Assembly: GCA_036768485.1 (NCBI GenBank)
Contig: JAVLUZ010000713.1
Span: 1 to 64,000, forward strand
Direction of reading: 5' to 3'
DNA from: Mermis nigrescens
Lineage: Eukaryota > Nematoda > Enoplea > Mermithida > Mermithidae
Length of the DNA: 64,000 bases
Part shown: positions 62,835 to 64,000 of the stretch, in pieces
Numbering within the stretch: the stretch's first letter is position 1
Layout of the letters: each line of letters begins with the position of its first letter
The notes under the pieces: generated by a model
Told to the model about the DNA's origin: nothing
The model's database searches: none
Seen by the model: only the letters and a program-made list of their open reading frames with translations
Program-made: the position numbers and the translations under genes

Positions 62835-63371
62835 CACACATTGGCGTAGAGGGTTTAGGGGGGTATGCAGCCCCAGAAGTTGAAATATCCCCCAGAAATT
62901 AAAATACCCCTCCCCAGAATTCAATTTTAGAATTTTTTTTGCTTTTTTTAGCGATTTTTTGATGCCATTGGATAGTGCTCAATGAGAAACGTCGAAAAAT
63001 GGTGTTTTTATACCTTACAACCATACGTGGGCAGCAGGAAAATTCTGGGGGGGTGCAAGATTTTTTTGAAGGTCGAAAAATGGCCTTAAAAATGGTGGTA
63101 TGGCGATAAAAACACCATTTTTCGACGTTTCTCATCAAGCACTATCCGTTGGCATCAAAAAATTGCGAAAAAACGAAAAAATTTTCAAAAATTGAATTCT
63201 GGGGGCGTATTTTGATTTCTGGGGGGTATTTTGGTTTCTGGGGGGGGTGCATACCCCCCCCAAACCCACCCCCACGCCCAGGTGTGCTTACAACCACTTT
63301 TAAGACCATTTTTTGACCTTTGAAAATTTTTTCACCCCCTACCGCCATAATTTTGGTGCTGCCTACCTATG
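62835..63371 (+). mobile_element. hM1 copy interrupted by a second hM1 (63022-63286)
   Basis: Outer flanks CTAGCGAC and CCAGCGAC (7 of 8). The inner copy is in opposite orientation with exact TSD CTTACAAC (63014-63021 and 63287-63294). This is the third hM1-in-hM1 nest of the window. Confidence 0.92.
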
Positions 63372-64000
63372 CCAGCGACTCCACTTTTGGATGTCAATCT
63401 AGCGTGCCACACAACCCGCGCAACAATAAAATTGCCTATTTCCATGTATGCAGCCCCGCGTTCAGGAAATTGTGCACTACTTGCAAAATTGCAAGGGCAC
63501 ACCAACGTTGCGCTCTGTTTTTCAAATCCAATTTGAGACACACTCGAAATGGGTGAATTTTTCATGTTGGATAAGCGCATCAGTGCGGGTAATCACAAGC
63601 TCAAATTGCTTAAATCTTTTTTTGACATTGAACCTGATTCTTCGACACAAACTCGAATTGGCCAGGCATGGAATATGCCGCTAACGGGTCCAATGTTGTG
63701 ATATCTTGCACTAGACTCGATCATTTTGCTCAATGTGTACATATTCATCGACTTGTTTTTTGTCAAATTTGGGAAAGATTGCTCCCAAAGTTGTGCCTGA
63801 AGGCTTCACTTAGGAAGGCAATGAGTTTGCTATCCAAGCAGCGCCGCCTAAAGCAGCCTCTTCACAAAAAGCTGTCCAAAATTCTGTTTAGCATGAGGAA
63901 GAAAAGAAAAGCCAAACAAAGAGCTTATTGTAGAGTTGAAGCTGAGTAGGAGGATGAAGACCCGAACGATAAAAATTCTGGATGCCTTTGAGCCAGAATC
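63372..64000 (+). other. Unassigned sequence at window end
   Basis: Several broken plus-strand frames (one reads EGNEFAIQAAPPKAASSQ near 63820-63880), with stops and frame changes. It could be the continuation of the 62.2 kb ORF region or another degraded element. No family recognised. Confidence 0.35.

Overview
The window is eukaryotic, intron-bearing and dominated by mobile DNA. A nematode is the best reading. The motif TTAGGC, which is the nematode telomere unit, recurs in runs of two or three copies between 40.9 and 48.2 kb. Short pyrimidine-CAG acceptors sit directly before start codons, as expected for spliced-leader trans-splicing. The density of small terminal-inverted-repeat (TIR) elements and the GC-palindrome repeats reminds me of mermithid genomes such as Romanomermis. 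That last step is memory-based inference, not something the sequence proves.

Two host genes are supported, both on the minus strand. (1) MGMT (O6-methylguanine-DNA methyltransferase) has two exons, 11006..10704 and 7814..7524. (2) SAP30BP/HCNGP has three exons, 35865..35519, 23222..23026 and 15087..14393. Its introns of about 12.3 and 7.9 kb are packed with transposons. Both exon junctions join in phase (phase 2, then phase 1), giving a 412-residue protein.

Most of the rest is non-autonomous DNA transposons, many proved by target-site duplications (TSDs) read directly from the sequence. Names used below: hM1 (ends CAYACSTGGGC, about 20 copies, 8-bp TSDs); hM2 (ends CAGTGGCGGATC / CAGGGGCGGAT, about 11 copies, 8-bp TSDs); hM3 (ends CAGGCCCGTATCCAG); hM4 (ends CACTGTTTTTTTGTAC, full copies 741 and 742 bp); hM5 (ends CATAGGTGCACA); R7 and R8 (further dispersed families). 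The 8-bp duplications and CA-starting TIRs assign hM1-hM5 to the hAT superfamily. Also present are a 178-bp TA-flanked element in two copies and TIR elements that enclose tRNA-like sequence.

Layout: 0-7 kb repeats, including a degenerate 490-bp-period array. 7.5-11 kb MGMT. 11-14 kb nested hM1/hM2. 14.4-35.9 kb SAP30BP with repeat-filled introns. 37.2-40.2 kb a decayed non-LTR retrotransposon split by a 1.3-kb Tc1/mariner element. 40.7-48.4 kb a roughly 7.6-kb inverted-repeat structure holding 815-bp tandem units, hairpin elements and TTAGGC motifs. 49-53 kb tRNA-like TIR elements and a 210-bp (TA)n tract. 53-62 kb a decayed Ty3/gypsy retrotransposon carrying hM1, a deleted hAT element and hM4. 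62.2 kb to the end an unassigned ORF and a nested hM1 pair.

No single operon-like system is present. The most unusual signal is a GC-rich palindrome, GGCGCTTCGCGCC (or its reverse complement), which recurs in at least four otherwise different element families.
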